Source: Pseudomonas viridiflava (GTDB lineage: Bacteria; Pseudomonadota; Gammaproteobacteria; Pseudomonadales; Pseudomonadaceae). From it: a DNA stretch of 64,000 bases. The first letter of the stretch is position 1; every line of letters begins with the position of its first letter. Under the pieces are notes generated by a model that had not been told where the DNA came from, did no database searches, and saw nothing but the letters and a program-made list of their open reading frames with translations. Below, in pieces: positions 1 through 8,796 of the stretch. The stretch is taken from assembly GCA_900596015.1 (NCBI GenBank), contig UVIF01000016.1, positions 62,001-126,000 on the forward strand, read 5' to 3'. The translations under genes and the position numbers were made by a program.

Positions 1-8
1 GGTCTGCG

Positions 9-965
9 ATGGATCCTGCAGTGGCGTTTTTTCCCGTCGCGTTGAAGCCCGTTTTTATTGAGGCGACCGGTAAGGAAGGCGACCTCTTTAATGCGTCGGC
101 CTATCAAGCGCTGCCTCGCCATCAGGCGGTGGTAGATAGCCAAGGCGGGCATGTATTTGCAGTAGTGACCGAGGATTACCACTTGGTCACTAACCAGCAA
201 GCGTATGAGCTGGCAGCAGAAGCGCTGAAGTCGGTGTTCGATTTCACCGCTCTGGAGGATATGGAGTGCCTGAATGTAACGATGCCCAAGTCACGGTCCT
301 TCTGTCATATAGACCTGATTCACAAGGGCAGTGACTTTGAACCCTGGCAGGACGATCGCTGGGTACCTTTCGTGCGCATTACCAACAGCTACAACCGCAC
401 CCGTCGCCTGCGTTTTGAGATCGGGTTTTGCCGTTGGATATGCCTGAATGGGGTGATATTCGGCGGCAAAAGTGTGGAAATTAGCTTTGCCCATACCAAG
501 CAATTGCAAGATGGCATGCGCCGCTGGCATGAGAATCTCGGTGATATTAAAGCGCTTGAACAGTTATTTGTCGGCAAGCTGCGCAACCTTCAGCGCTTTC
601 ATGTGCCTGCGCGCTGGATGCTGCCCTTGGCTTGCAAAGTGTTTGATGTGCGCCTTTCTAGCGACACCCCGATCAAACCACGCAGAGCCGATGAACTGCG
701 GCAATTCCGACAGGCTATCGCTGACTTGGCCAGTGACTACTTCGTAGCCATGGGGGAGCAGGGCTATGCCGCTTTAAATGTGCTGACGGACTACGCAAGC
801 CGTCCCGCGGGTGTCATTGCGCCAGAAGCCATGATGGATGGCTTTCAACACAAAGCTGGTGACTGGATTAATGACTTTGCGCAGCAAATAGAACAGCGAG
901 ATTTCACCTTCGAAACCTATCTGGCTGATAACCTGGCCACGGCGGAGGCCATCGCCAAACTATGA
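9..965 (+). CDS. DUF932-family protein, accessory gene of the BREX-like locus (5' end uncertain)
   Basis: The protein of at least 318 residues resembles the DUF932 family, which is common on plasmids, phages and islands and has no settled biochemical role. A central stretch with repeated aromatic and basic residues (around residues 120-165, including NSYNRTRRLRFEIG and WICLNGVIFGG) fits that family. The frame is open to the left edge of the window and no Shine-Dalgarno sequence is visible before the ATG at 9, so the true start may lie upstream. Its stop overlaps the start of the DUF262 gene (ATGA at 962-965), so the two are probably translationally coupled. Position upstream of pglZ and brxL suggests an accessory role in phage defence; this is inference. 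The family call is from recollection of sequence features, not from a search. Confidence 0.6.
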   Translation: MDPAVAFFPVALKPVFIEATGKEGDLFNASAYQALPRHQAVVDSQGGHVFAVVTEDYHLVTNQQAYELAAEALKSVFDFTALEDMECLNVTMPKSRSFCHIDLIHKGSDFEPWQDDRWVPFVRITNSYNRTRRLRFEIGFCRWICLNGVIFGGKSVEISFAHTKQLQDGMRRWHENLGDIKALEQLFVGKLRNLQRFHVPARWMLPLACKVFDVRLSSDTPIKPRRADELRQFRQAIADLASDYFVAMGEQGYAALNVLTDYASRPAGVIAPEAMMDGFQHKAGDWINDFAQQIEQRDFTFETYLADNLATAEAIAKL

Positions 966-2755
966 TTAAGTCCGTATATAACTACCCGGTTTCCACCCTG
1001 CTCGATATCGAGAGTGGGGTGGTCTATGCCATACCGCGCTACCAGCGTGAATACACGTGGAGCCGGGCGCAGTGGGATGCGCTGTTCGAGGACCTGTTGG
1101 ACAACGAGCTACATTACTTCCTCGGCTCGATCATTTGCATCAACCAGTCGCTAGATGCCCTGACCGTACAAAGCCTAGAGCTGGTAGACGGGCAGCAACG
1201 CATGACCACGCTGTCTTTGCTGCTGGCTGCTATTTATCAGAGTTATCGCATCCTGCCGAATCTGGGCATGGAGCAGCAGATTGAGCTGTACAATCTCAAG
1301 CACAAGCTGGCGCTGAAGAAAAAGCCGGATCAGCCACGTCTCATTCCCCAGGTGCAGAACAACAACCAACAGGACTACTTCGCGGTTCTCGGACAGACCG
1401 GCATTTTGGACGATGTGGATCCTGTTCCGAATGCGGGCAACCGTCGGGTGCTGAAAGCCTTTCGGCATTTTATCAGTCGCATTGAGTTGTACCTGGAGCA
1501 CAGCGCTGACCCCATCGCCAGCTTGCAAGCCCTTCTGGAGAAGGTAAACACCGCCACCCTAGTCAAGATTGAGGTCGCCGGGCATTCCGACGCTTATACC
1601 CTGTTTGAGTCGCTGAACAATCGCGGTGTACCGCTTACGGCCATTGACCTGATCAAGAACAAGTTACTGGCAGTTCTGGAGTCCAAAGACCCCGGCAGCA
1701 TCGATACGCAGTACAACCGCTGGAAGAAGGTGATTGACGCCCTGGGCGATGACTATGCCGTGCAGGAGCGCTTCTTCCGTCAGTATTACAACGGCTTCAA
1801 ACCCGATTTGAAGAATGTCGTTTCAGTACCGGTGGCCACTAAGTCAAATCTGATGCAGGTGTATGAAAAGCTCATAGCACATGATGCTGAGGGCTTTTTG
1901 CACACCATGATTCGCCTATCCAGTCGATATGCCCAAATCGTCGGCTACCGTGTAGTGCCTGAGCAGCCCAAACTCTCCAGCCTGCTACTCTCGCTGGACC
2001 GTATCCAGGGGGCTGCTGCTTATTTGCTGCTGATGGTGCTGATGGATCGCCACGCCGAGCTGCAGCTGAAAAATGAGCACCTTGAACAGGTCGTGAGCTT
2101 TCTGATTGCCTTCTTTGTTCGGCGCAATACGACCGACTTGCCGCCTACCCGTGATTTAACCCGTATCTTCATGGATGTGGCTGAGACCATTCGGGAGCTG
2201 CGTGCTGGCGATGTGGTCCATCATATTCAGAGCAGGCTTAAAGCCGAAAGCGCCAGTGATGAGCAGTTCGAAAATAGCCTCAGAGGTCCGATCTACGAAG
2301 ATAACAAGGCGGTCTGTCGCTTTGTGCTCTGCGCCCTTGAAGAAAGCCGCATGACACGCGAAACCCAGGTCGATCTGTGGGCACTGAAGGGCAAACAGTA
2401 CGTATGGACCATCGAGCATATCTTCCCCCAGGGTGAAAACATCCCTGACAGTTGGGTGCAGATGATTGCCGATGGGGATGCGAACCTGGCCGAGCAACAC
2501 CGTCAGACTTACGCCCATTGCCTGGGTAACCTAACCATCTCGGGCTATAACAGCGCGCTGGGCAACAAGAGCTTTGCCGAGAAGCAAAGCCGCACCGACA
2601 GCCAAGGCCGAGAGGTTGGCTACAACAACGGCCTCTATCTGAACCAAGCACTGGCCACGGAGAGCAGTTGGACCGTGGAGAAGCTGGAGGCGAGAACGGT
2701 ACAGTTGGTGCTAGAGGTACAGGCGAAGTATCCATTGGTTATTACGGTCGCATGA
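962..2755 (+). CDS. DUF262/DUF1524 GmrSD-like nuclease
   Basis: This 597-residue protein has both halves of the GmrSD type IV restriction family. The N-terminal DUF262 (ParB/sulfiredoxin-like) half carries IPRYQREYTW (24-33), FLGSI (53-57) and DGQQRMTTL (76-84), the nucleotide-binding signature. The C-terminal DUF1524 half carries the His-Me-finger-type elements EHIFPQ (485-490) and LGNLTISGYNSALGNKSF (521-538). Both halves look intact. GmrSD enzymes cut phage DNA with modified bases; BrxU is a characterised relative that works beside BREX. Here the gene overlaps the DUF932 gene by 4 bases and ends 32 bases before pglZ, so it sits inside the BREX operon. A complementary role against phages with modified DNA is likely but inferred. 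Confidence 0.85.
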   Translation: MIKSVYNYPVSTLLDIESGVVYAIPRYQREYTWSRAQWDALFEDLLDNELHYFLGSIICINQSLDALTVQSLELVDGQQRMTTLSLLLAAIYQSYRILPNLGMEQQIELYNLKHKLALKKKPDQPRLIPQVQNNNQQDYFAVLGQTGILDDVDPVPNAGNRRVLKAFRHFISRIELYLEHSADPIASLQALLEKVNTATLVKIEVAGHSDAYTLFESLNNRGVPLTAIDLIKNKLLAVLESKDPGSIDTQYNRWKKVIDALGDDYAVQERFFRQYYNGFKPDLKNVVSVPVATKSNLMQVYEKLIAHDAEGFLHTMIRLSSRYAQIVGYRVVPEQPKLSSLLLSLDRIQGAAAYLLLMVLMDRHAELQLKNEHLEQVVSFLIAFFVRRNTTDLPPTRDLTRIFMDVAETIRELRAGDVVHHIQSRLKAESASDEQFENSLRGPIYEDNKAVCRFVLCALEESRMTRETQVDLWALKGKQYVWTIEHIFPQGENIPDSWVQMIADGDANLAEQHRQTYAHCLGNLTISGYNSALGNKSFAEKQSRTDSQGREVGYNNGLYLNQALATESSWTVEKLEARTVQLVLEVQAKYPLVITVA

Positions 2756-2787
2756 TCAAGCCTGCTTAATGAATCCCAAGGATTGAT

Positions 2788-5106
2788 ATGAAACTGATCG
2801 ATTTGCTGGCCACCGAAATCCGGAACAGCGCTGCCTACAACTCCAATGTACAAGTCGCCCCCAGCGTGATTCTGTGGACTGACACGCTGCGCCAGTGGGA
2901 GCCAGCATTGCCATTGCTGCAAGCTGCAATGCCGGAACTGATTGTGTTGGGTGATTACGCCCCCGAAAAGAAAGCAGGTCCAGCCATCTGGATTAAATGT
3001 GTTGTCGAGAATGCGCTGCCCAGCATCGAGCTTCCATCCGATCGAACGCCGATCCTGTATTTACCGGGCGTGGAACGCCGCGACCTGCGTGCAATCGGTA
3101 CTTGCCCGGACGCCCTCAAACCGCTGGCTGAGCTGCAGTACCGAGGTTGTTGGTGGATCTACAACAACTCGGGCCGTGATTGGACGGTGAACGCCTTTCT
3201 GATCTCCAGTAACGGCGGAGCAGGGCTGGATGTCGCCAAGGATGAGAAATCCCAACAAGCCATGCTGCGTGTTTTACCTGAGATTCTGGAAAGCGAGTGT
3301 GATGAACTATGCAACCGCCGGCTAGAGGCAGCAGATTTCAATAAGCTAGTGAGCAGTGACCCGGTGCGTGATTTGCTCAGTTGGATGAATGACAGCAAAA
3401 GCTGCCGTGAGCGCTGGGACGGGTCACGCTGGCAAGCACTGGTTGGCATCTGCGAAACCGAATACCACTTCAATCCTGAGCAGGATGGAGAGCTGACGGC
3501 CGCCGAACTGTTGTGTCAACGTCAGGGTATTTGGGACAGTGTATGGCAACGCTATGCTGAGTCTTGCCGCCACTACCCGTTCTTGCCGCAGTTATTACTC
3601 AAGGTCCAGCCTGATTTGGCTTCCAGCGGTGAAAGCTATCCGGCTATCAATTTGAGTGAAGAGGGATACCTGGAGCAGACGCTACAGCAGTTGCTTGAGC
3701 AAGGTGCTGCTCAGGTTCGTCAAAGCCTGCAGACCCTTGAGCAACAGCATGCACAACGGCGTACTTGGATTTGGTTTGAGCTTGATCTGGCTCCGTTGGC
3801 AGGCGTTCTCGGTCACCTGAGCCAAGTGGCTCAGAAGACCACAAAGGTCTTCTCCGGCGTTGATGCTGAGGAAATGGCGGCGCAGTATCGGGAGCACTAT
3901 TGGCAGGCTGATGATCAGATGCTCAAAGCCTTGGCTTCCCCATTGTCCGCAAGCCAGCAAGCTCTTGTGCAGCGGATCCTCGCGCTGATCTACACGCCTT
4001 GGCTGGATGAGGTGACGCGCAATTTCCAAGGTGTGATCAAATCTAAGGGCTATCCGGGTAGCAACCAGGTGAATGAAGCCACGGCTGAGTATGCCGCGGG
4101 CGGTGAAGTGGTATTTTTCGTAGACGGCCTGCGTTACGACATTGCCCAGCGTCTTAATCAGGCTCTGCAAGGATTGGGAGCAGTGACGCTTTCAGCAAAC
4201 TGGGCAGCTTTGCCTTCAGTGACATCGACCGCGAAAGCAGCAGTGACGCCAGTGCATAACCGGTTGACTGGCAGAACCACCGACCGGGATTTTGAGCCCA
4301 GTTTGCTGGACGAAGACAAGGACTTCTCCGCTTATTACCTCAAGAAATTTCTGCAGGAAAAAGGCTGGCAATATTTGGATGAGGGCGATTCGGGCGACCC
4401 AGCGTCCAATGCTTGGGTTCAAAGCGGCGATATTGACAAAGAAGGCCACGTTAAGGGGCTCAAACTGGCGGCGCGAATTGATACCTTACTGGCTGAAGTC
4501 GTGGAGCGGGTTGAAGAACTCCTGGCTGCAGGCTGGCGCAAAATCCGCATCGTCACCGACCACGGCTGGATGCTGACGCCCGCGCCGATGGCGAAGGTCG
4601 AATTGCCCAAACATTTGACCGAAACGCGCTGGGGCCGATGCGCAGTCATCAAAGATTCTGTGGACAGTGGTTATCAGCAGGTTGGTTGGTACTGGAACGG
4701 TGCTGTCAGCATTGCAATGGCTCCAGGCGCCTGTAGTTTCAAGGCAGGACAGCACTATGATCACGGTGGCCTAAGCCTGCAGGAGTGTTTGACCCCGGTG
4801 CTAGAGGTACGCAGTACACAAGTCCCAGTCACGACCTCAGCGATCTCTGCAACACTTTCGGATCTGCGCTGGGTGGGATTGACCTGTAAAGTCCAGGCGC
4901 AAACCAGTGCTGAAGGGGTACTGGCGGTACTCAGAGCGCACCCGGCTGACCCGGATTCAGAGATCACAAAGCGCAAGCCGCTGAAAGAAGGTAAGTGCAC
5001 TCTATTGGTAGATGACCAGTATGAGGGCACTACAGCTGTATTGGTGCTGCTGGATGACCATGGCAACGTGCTGGCGAAAAAACCAACTCTGGTAGGAGAC
5101 GAGTAA
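2788..5106 (+). CDS. pglZ: BREX phosphatase-like protein PglZ
   Basis: This 772-residue protein is a PglZ-domain member of the alkaline phosphatase superfamily, most like the group called type B in BREX-1 loci. Visible metal-site elements are VDGLRYD (445-451), the PSVTSTAK stretch about 30 residues later, TDHG (590-593) and HGG (659-661). PglZ is a core BREX component needed for phage exclusion and for methylation by PglX; the enzymatic substrate is not settled. A good ribosome-binding site (AAGGA) precedes the ATG at 2788. brxL starts directly after the stop. The usual upstream genes brxA, brxB, brxC and pglX are not in this window and would have to lie to the left. Confidence 0.9.
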   Translation: MKLIDLLATEIRNSAAYNSNVQVAPSVILWTDTLRQWEPALPLLQAAMPELIVLGDYAPEKKAGPAIWIKCVVENALPSIELPSDRTPILYLPGVERRDLRAIGTCPDALKPLAELQYRGCWWIYNNSGRDWTVNAFLISSNGGAGLDVAKDEKSQQAMLRVLPEILESECDELCNRRLEAADFNKLVSSDPVRDLLSWMNDSKSCRERWDGSRWQALVGICETEYHFNPEQDGELTAAELLCQRQGIWDSVWQRYAESCRHYPFLPQLLLKVQPDLASSGESYPAINLSEEGYLEQTLQQLLEQGAAQVRQSLQTLEQQHAQRRTWIWFELDLAPLAGVLGHLSQVAQKTTKVFSGVDAEEMAAQYREHYWQADDQMLKALASPLSASQQALVQRILALIYTPWLDEVTRNFQGVIKSKGYPGSNQVNEATAEYAAGGEVVFFVDGLRYDIAQRLNQALQGLGAVTLSANWAALPSVTSTAKAAVTPVHNRLTGRTTDRDFEPSLLDEDKDFSAYYLKKFLQEKGWQYLDEGDSGDPASNAWVQSGDIDKEGHVKGLKLAARIDTLLAEVVERVEELLAAGWRKIRIVTDHGWMLTPAPMAKVELPKHLTETRWGRCAVIKDSVDSGYQQVGWYWNGAVSIAMAPGACSFKAGQHYDHGGLSLQECLTPVLEVRSTQVPVTTSAISATLSDLRWVGLTCKVQAQTSAEGVLAVLRAHPADPDSEITKRKPLKEGKCTLLVDDQYEGTTAVLVLLDDHGNVLAKKPTLVGDE

Positions 5107-7155
5107 GTGGAAATGGATACGCTGGACCGTAAGTCCGCGGAGGTCTTTGAGGGGTACTTGGTTCGCAAAGACCTGGTGCGCACTTTTGCGCGTCAATTTC
5201 CGGTTCCGACCTATGTCGTCGAGTTCATGCTGGGTAGATATTGCGCCTCGACCGATCCTGTTGAAATCGAAGAGGGTTTGGAAATCGTTCAGCGACAACT
5301 GTCCGATCGCACCGTGCGTGCAGGCGAAGAAGAGCTTTTCAAGGCACGAGCCTACAAAACCGGCTCGGCCAAACTGATCGATATTGTCAGCGTGCGCTTT
5401 GTGGAAAAGGAAGGTGGCTACCTTGCCTCCTTACCCAGCTTGAATCTCAGCCGGGTTCGCATCCCTGACAAAATTGTGGACGATAACGAGCGTCTGCTGA
5501 CCGGCGGTTTTTATGCTGAGGTGACGCTGACGTACGACAGCGTTATTGCTGAAGAGAAAGGGAACGCTTTTGGTATTGCCGAGTTACGTCCCATCCAAAT
5601 GTCCAAGCGTAATGTGTTGGATGTCATGGCTGAAGCTCGAGCCCAATTCAGTAGCGAAGAGTGGCGGGATTTTTTGGTCCGATCGATTGGCCTGGAATCC
5701 AATGAGCTCTCACCGCGCGCTAAAGACGCCATTCTGTTACGCATGGTGCCGTTCGTGGAACGTAACTACAACATGGTTGAACTCGGGCCGCGTGGCACAG
5801 GTAAGAGCCATCTGTTTCAGCAAATATCGCCCTACGCGCATTTGATCTCAGGCGGCAAGGCGACCATCGCTAAGATGTTTGTCAACAACGCCAGCGGGCA
5901 GCGTGGCTTGGTGTGCCAGTACGATGTGGTTTGCTTTGATGAGGTCAGTGGGATCTCTTTCGATACCAAGGAAGGGATCAACATCATGAAGGGCTACATG
6001 GAGTCCGGCGAGTTCAGTCGTGGCAAGGAAAGCATTCGAGCCGATGGCTCTATGGTGTTTGTCGGCAACTTCGATGTCGATGTCGAACACCAGCAGCGAG
6101 TTGGCCATCTGTTTGGTCCCCTACCGGCTGAAATGCGTGATGACACGGCTTGGATGGACAGAATCCATTGCTATCTCCCTGGTTGGGATGTCCCTAAGAT
6201 GAACAAGGCGCTGACCACAGACCACTTTGGTCTGGTTAGTGACTTCTTTTCCGAGTGTATGAGCCGCCTGCGCTTCCAGAGCCGCGTATCTGCTATGCAG
6301 AATCGCGTTCACCTGGGCGGAGCACTCAGTGGCCGCGATACCAATGCTGTCAATAAAACTGTCTCCGGCTTGCTCAAGTTGATGTATCCAGGCCAGGACA
6401 TGGCTGTGTCCGACGAAGATTTGGAATGGGCAACCCGTCTGGGGCTTGAGGTTCGGCGTCGGGTCAAGGAACAGCAAAAGCGGGTCGGAGCGGCAGAGTT
6501 TCGTAACACCCACTTTAGCTACTTCATCGGTGACGACGGGGTCGAGAAGTTCGTGGCTACGCCCGAGCTGCGCGCCGACAACGAAATCGGTGATGATCCT
6601 CTGGAGCCAGGCCAGATCTGGTCCATCAGCGAAGGTGGAGCCGACATCGACGACAACGCAGGCCTGTATCGCATTGAGGTGAATGAAGGCCCGGGTTCTG
6701 GGGTGCGTATCCTCAATAGTCCGGCACCTGCAGCCTTCAAGGAGTCGCTCCGCTATGCCGAGCAGAACCTGTATTCCAGAGCAACTCAGCTCATTGGGGA
6801 TCGCGACCCACGCGCCCATGAGTTCTCCGTGCAGCTCAGAGCTTTCGATGCCGCCAAACGCGGTTCTAAACTGGGCATGGCGGCGCTGATTGCTATGTGC
6901 AGCAGCTTGCTGAAAAAGTCGGTGAAGGGCGGAGTGATCGTCGTCGGCGAGATAAACCTGGGTGGCTCGATTGAGCCAATTAGCAGCGCAGTGAATATTG
7001 CCGAGCTGGCTGTAGAGAAGGGCGCCAGCGTGTTGCTCATGCCTGTCACAGCCAGGCGCCAGCTGTATGACCTATCTGATGACATGGCAACAAAGATCGA
7101 CATCCAGTTCTACCAGGATGCACGGGATGCGTTGTTGAAAGCGATTGTGGAGTAG
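5107..7155 (+). CDS. brxL: BREX protein BrxL (Lon-like AAA+ protein)
   Basis: This 682-residue protein matches BrxL: an N-terminal DNA-binding region, an AAA+ core with Walker A GPRGTGKS (227-234) and Walker B VVCFDEVSG, and a C-terminal Lon-protease-like fold (GGVIVVGEINLGGSIEPI, then NIAELAVEKGA). The Lon region lacks the usual PSAG-type serine motif, so proteolysis is doubtful; BrxL relatives are DNA-binding AAA+ motors. The frame starts with GTG at 5107, well placed after the GGAG in the end of pglZ; an ATG two codons later (5113) is the alternative. It is the last gene of the BREX-like operon and is followed by a strong hairpin. Confidence 0.9.
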   Translation: MEMDTLDRKSAEVFEGYLVRKDLVRTFARQFPVPTYVVEFMLGRYCASTDPVEIEEGLEIVQRQLSDRTVRAGEEELFKARAYKTGSAKLIDIVSVRFVEKEGGYLASLPSLNLSRVRIPDKIVDDNERLLTGGFYAEVTLTYDSVIAEEKGNAFGIAELRPIQMSKRNVLDVMAEARAQFSSEEWRDFLVRSIGLESNELSPRAKDAILLRMVPFVERNYNMVELGPRGTGKSHLFQQISPYAHLISGGKATIAKMFVNNASGQRGLVCQYDVVCFDEVSGISFDTKEGINIMKGYMESGEFSRGKESIRADGSMVFVGNFDVDVEHQQRVGHLFGPLPAEMRDDTAWMDRIHCYLPGWDVPKMNKALTTDHFGLVSDFFSECMSRLRFQSRVSAMQNRVHLGGALSGRDTNAVNKTVSGLLKLMYPGQDMAVSDEDLEWATRLGLEVRRRVKEQQKRVGAAEFRNTHFSYFIGDDGVEKFVATPELRADNEIGDDPLEPGQIWSISEGGADIDDNAGLYRIEVNEGPGSGVRILNSPAPAAFKESLRYAEQNLYSRATQLIGDRDPRAHEFSVQLRAFDAAKRGSKLGMAALIAMCSSLLKKSVKGGVIVVGEINLGGSIEPISSAVNIAELAVEKGASVLLMPVTARRQLYDLSDDMATKIDIQFYQDARDALLKAIVE

Positions 7156-7278
7156 GGGGGATGGAAGCCAACCGCCTACCGTTTAGCAATCATTGACGAT
7201 TGTCTCAGAGCCGCCCTTGTCCACAGGGCAAGCCTGCGGTCTGAAGCTGCAGCAGATTGGGTGAAAAAAAAGACCATA

Positions 7279-7324
7279 CATCAACCAACGTCCATCGCCT
7301 GCTAGCGATGGACGTTGGTTGATG
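7279..7324. terminator. 20-bp perfect inverted repeat between convergent genes
   Basis: Arms at 7279-7298 and 7305-7324 are perfectly complementary, with loop CTGCTA. On the minus strand the hairpin is followed within a few bases by a run of eight T (AAAAAAAA at 7264-7271 on the plus strand), so it would end transcripts of the minus-strand radC operon. It also lies downstream of brxL and may serve both directions. Confidence 0.65.
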
Positions 7325-7331
7325 CTCACAT

Positions 7332-7514
7332 TTATCCAGATGTGTTATTTGCAGTGCTCTGTAGCCGACTGAAAATCAGGCAAGTCAGTATTGCTGCAAT
7401 CAGCAGCGACGGAAACCGCACCATGAGACCCAACAAAAGTAGCACGGTCATGCACCCGGCAAGAATGCCGACGAACATGAACATGGCTGCGAAAATCCGT
7501 ACCAGTCGCTTCAT
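7332..7514 (-). CDS. small membrane protein of unknown function
   Basis: A 60-residue protein starting at MKRLVRIFAAMF. The ATG at 7514 has a good ribosome-binding site (AGAAGGGAAG), which decides it over the longer frame. It is almost wholly hydrophobic, with two probable membrane segments (about residues 6-27 and 30-47). It starts 11 bases after the radC stop, so the two are probably cotranscribed. No family is recognised. Confidence 0.5.
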   Translation of the reverse strand: MKRLVRIFAAMFMFVGILAGCMTVLLLLGLMVRFPSLLIAAILTCLIFSRLQSTANNTSG

Positions 7515-7524
7515 GCTTCCCTTC

Positions 7525-8022
7525 TCACAGATAGCCCTGTTCCGCCAGCGATGTACAGCCGTCACTGCCAACGATGATGTGGTCCAGCGTTTTTACCCCA
7601 ATCAGATTCAGCGCCTCTCTGAGCGTGCGCGTCAGCGAGCGGTCAGCTTGACTAGGCTCGGGATCGCCGGATGGGTGGTTGTGCACCAAAATCACGGCTG
7701 CGGCGTTTTGCTCTAGGGCGATCTTGACCACCTCCCGCGGGTACACGCTTGCACCGTCAATGGTGCCTCTGAATAGCTCCCGAAAGCTGATTACTCGATG
7801 TTTAGTATCGAGCAGTAACAAAGCAAAAACTTCGTGCTCGTGATACTGCAGCAGTGTTTGCAGGTGGCTGAATACCTGCTTCGGATCAGTCAGTGCCCTG
7901 CCTTTAGACAAACGACTCATCGCCAGTTGTCGTGCCATCTGCAAGATGTCGGCCTCGGTGACCGGTGAATCCATGACATAGGTGCCGGTGGCCTCACCGG
8001 CTTTGAGCTTGTGATATTTCAT
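7525..8022 (-). CDS. radC: RadC-like JAMM (JAB) domain protein
   Basis: This 165-residue protein is the short, island-type RadC: it has the JAB/JAMM domain but lacks the N-terminal helix-hairpin-helix region of chromosomal RadC. The metal-site motif HNHPSGDPEPSQAD is at 114-127, and an upstream glutamate lies in SFRELFRGT. The ATG at 8022 is preceded by AAGGAT. Such genes are typical cargo of integrative elements and are often near defence genes; the name implies DNA repair, but a repair role is not established for this family. It leads a small minus-strand operon with the membrane protein at 7332-7514. Confidence 0.85.
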   Translation of the reverse strand: MKYHKLKAGEATGTYVMDSPVTEADILQMARQLAMSRLSKGRALTDPKQVFSHLQTLLQYHEHEVFALLLLDTKHRVISFRELFRGTIDGASVYPREVVKIALEQNAAAVILVHNHPSGDPEPSQADRSLTRTLREALNLIGVKTLDHIIVGSDGCTSLAEQGYL

Positions 8023-8100
8023 GCGAAAAATCCTTTAGAACACAGTGCGGCATTAGCGCTGCGCAACGCGAAGCACTGTCCGGAAAAGAGGAGTTGTGGA

Positions 8101-8430
8101 TCAGGCGGGCAAGTTGAAGCGATGACCGCAGATGAAGCAGAGATTGTTCGCCAGGACGTGACGATCCAGTTTTTCGCCAAGCTGAGCGCCAAGCGCGCAC
8201 CCCCTTACGCCACCAGCGAGGCCGCCGAGGACTGCTCCGGAGATCGCGCCCAGGGTGATACCTGGCGGTCCGGCGATAGCACCAAGAGCGGCGCCGAACC
8301 GGCCGCCTGCTAGTGCAGAGCTTGCGCCCCGCGCCGCGCCGCCAACGGTTCCGATGGCTGCGCCAATTTTTAGGGCGTTTCTGAGTAAGGTAATTTGGGG
8401 GGAGTTACAGCAGGGACACTGCAATGACAT
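8101..8430 (-). CDS. zinc-ribbon/glycine-zipper small protein
   Basis: A protein of 109 residues from the start MSLQCPCCNS. It opens with a CPCC motif and ends with CFICGHRF, so two cysteine pairs could form one zinc ribbon. Between them is a long Gly/Ala-rich stretch (about 20-85) with GxxxG spacing, as in glycine zippers that insert in or span membranes. A longer start at 8457 is possible; the ATG at 8430 has GGAG about 10 bases upstream. Similar proteins occur as hypothetical cargo on islands. Function unknown. Confidence 0.6.
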   Translation of the reverse strand: MSLQCPCCNSPQITLLRNALKIGAAIGTVGGAARGASSALAGGRFGAALGAIAGPPGITLGAISGAVLGGLAGGVRGCALGAQLGEKLDRHVLANNLCFICGHRFNLPA

Positions 8431-8796
8431 GAGATGGCTCCATGGAGGGATTGTCATGGCAGTGATGTAGGACTGAGATTTTTTTGAATCGTATACGCTC
8501 TTTTGAGTGCATGACCTGATTGCCCGGCTGGCAATCGAGTCAGCGCAGCCTTGGTCAGCCGCCGATGTGGGCCAGCAGCAATCAGCAGTAAGGTAAGGGC
8601 AATAGCAGTCTGCGACTTGAACGGCCGAAGGTGCCGGCAATGGACTTGTCCAGCGCCCGCATAGCCACTGCCATGAGGCTCGCATCTAATGTAAGCACGC
8701 TGGTGGAAAAATATGGGTTGAGCCCCAGCCTGTCGGCTAAGCACCAATTTAATGGACGCCTTCGTCGTGATGGCACAATAATGGTTCTTCTACGTC
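8431..8796. other. 366-base gap with no recognised gene
   Basis: Short frames occur on both strands, but none has a convincing start or recognisable product. The stretch separates the minus-strand zinc-ribbon gene from the plus-strand NdpA-like gene, so divergent promoters are expected here. No clear -35/-10 pair can be assigned by eye. Confidence 0.5.

Noticed and set aside
8454..8776. Small minus-strand frames before the NdpA-like gene
   Set aside because: Mutually overlapping, no recognisable product, no ribosome-binding sites.
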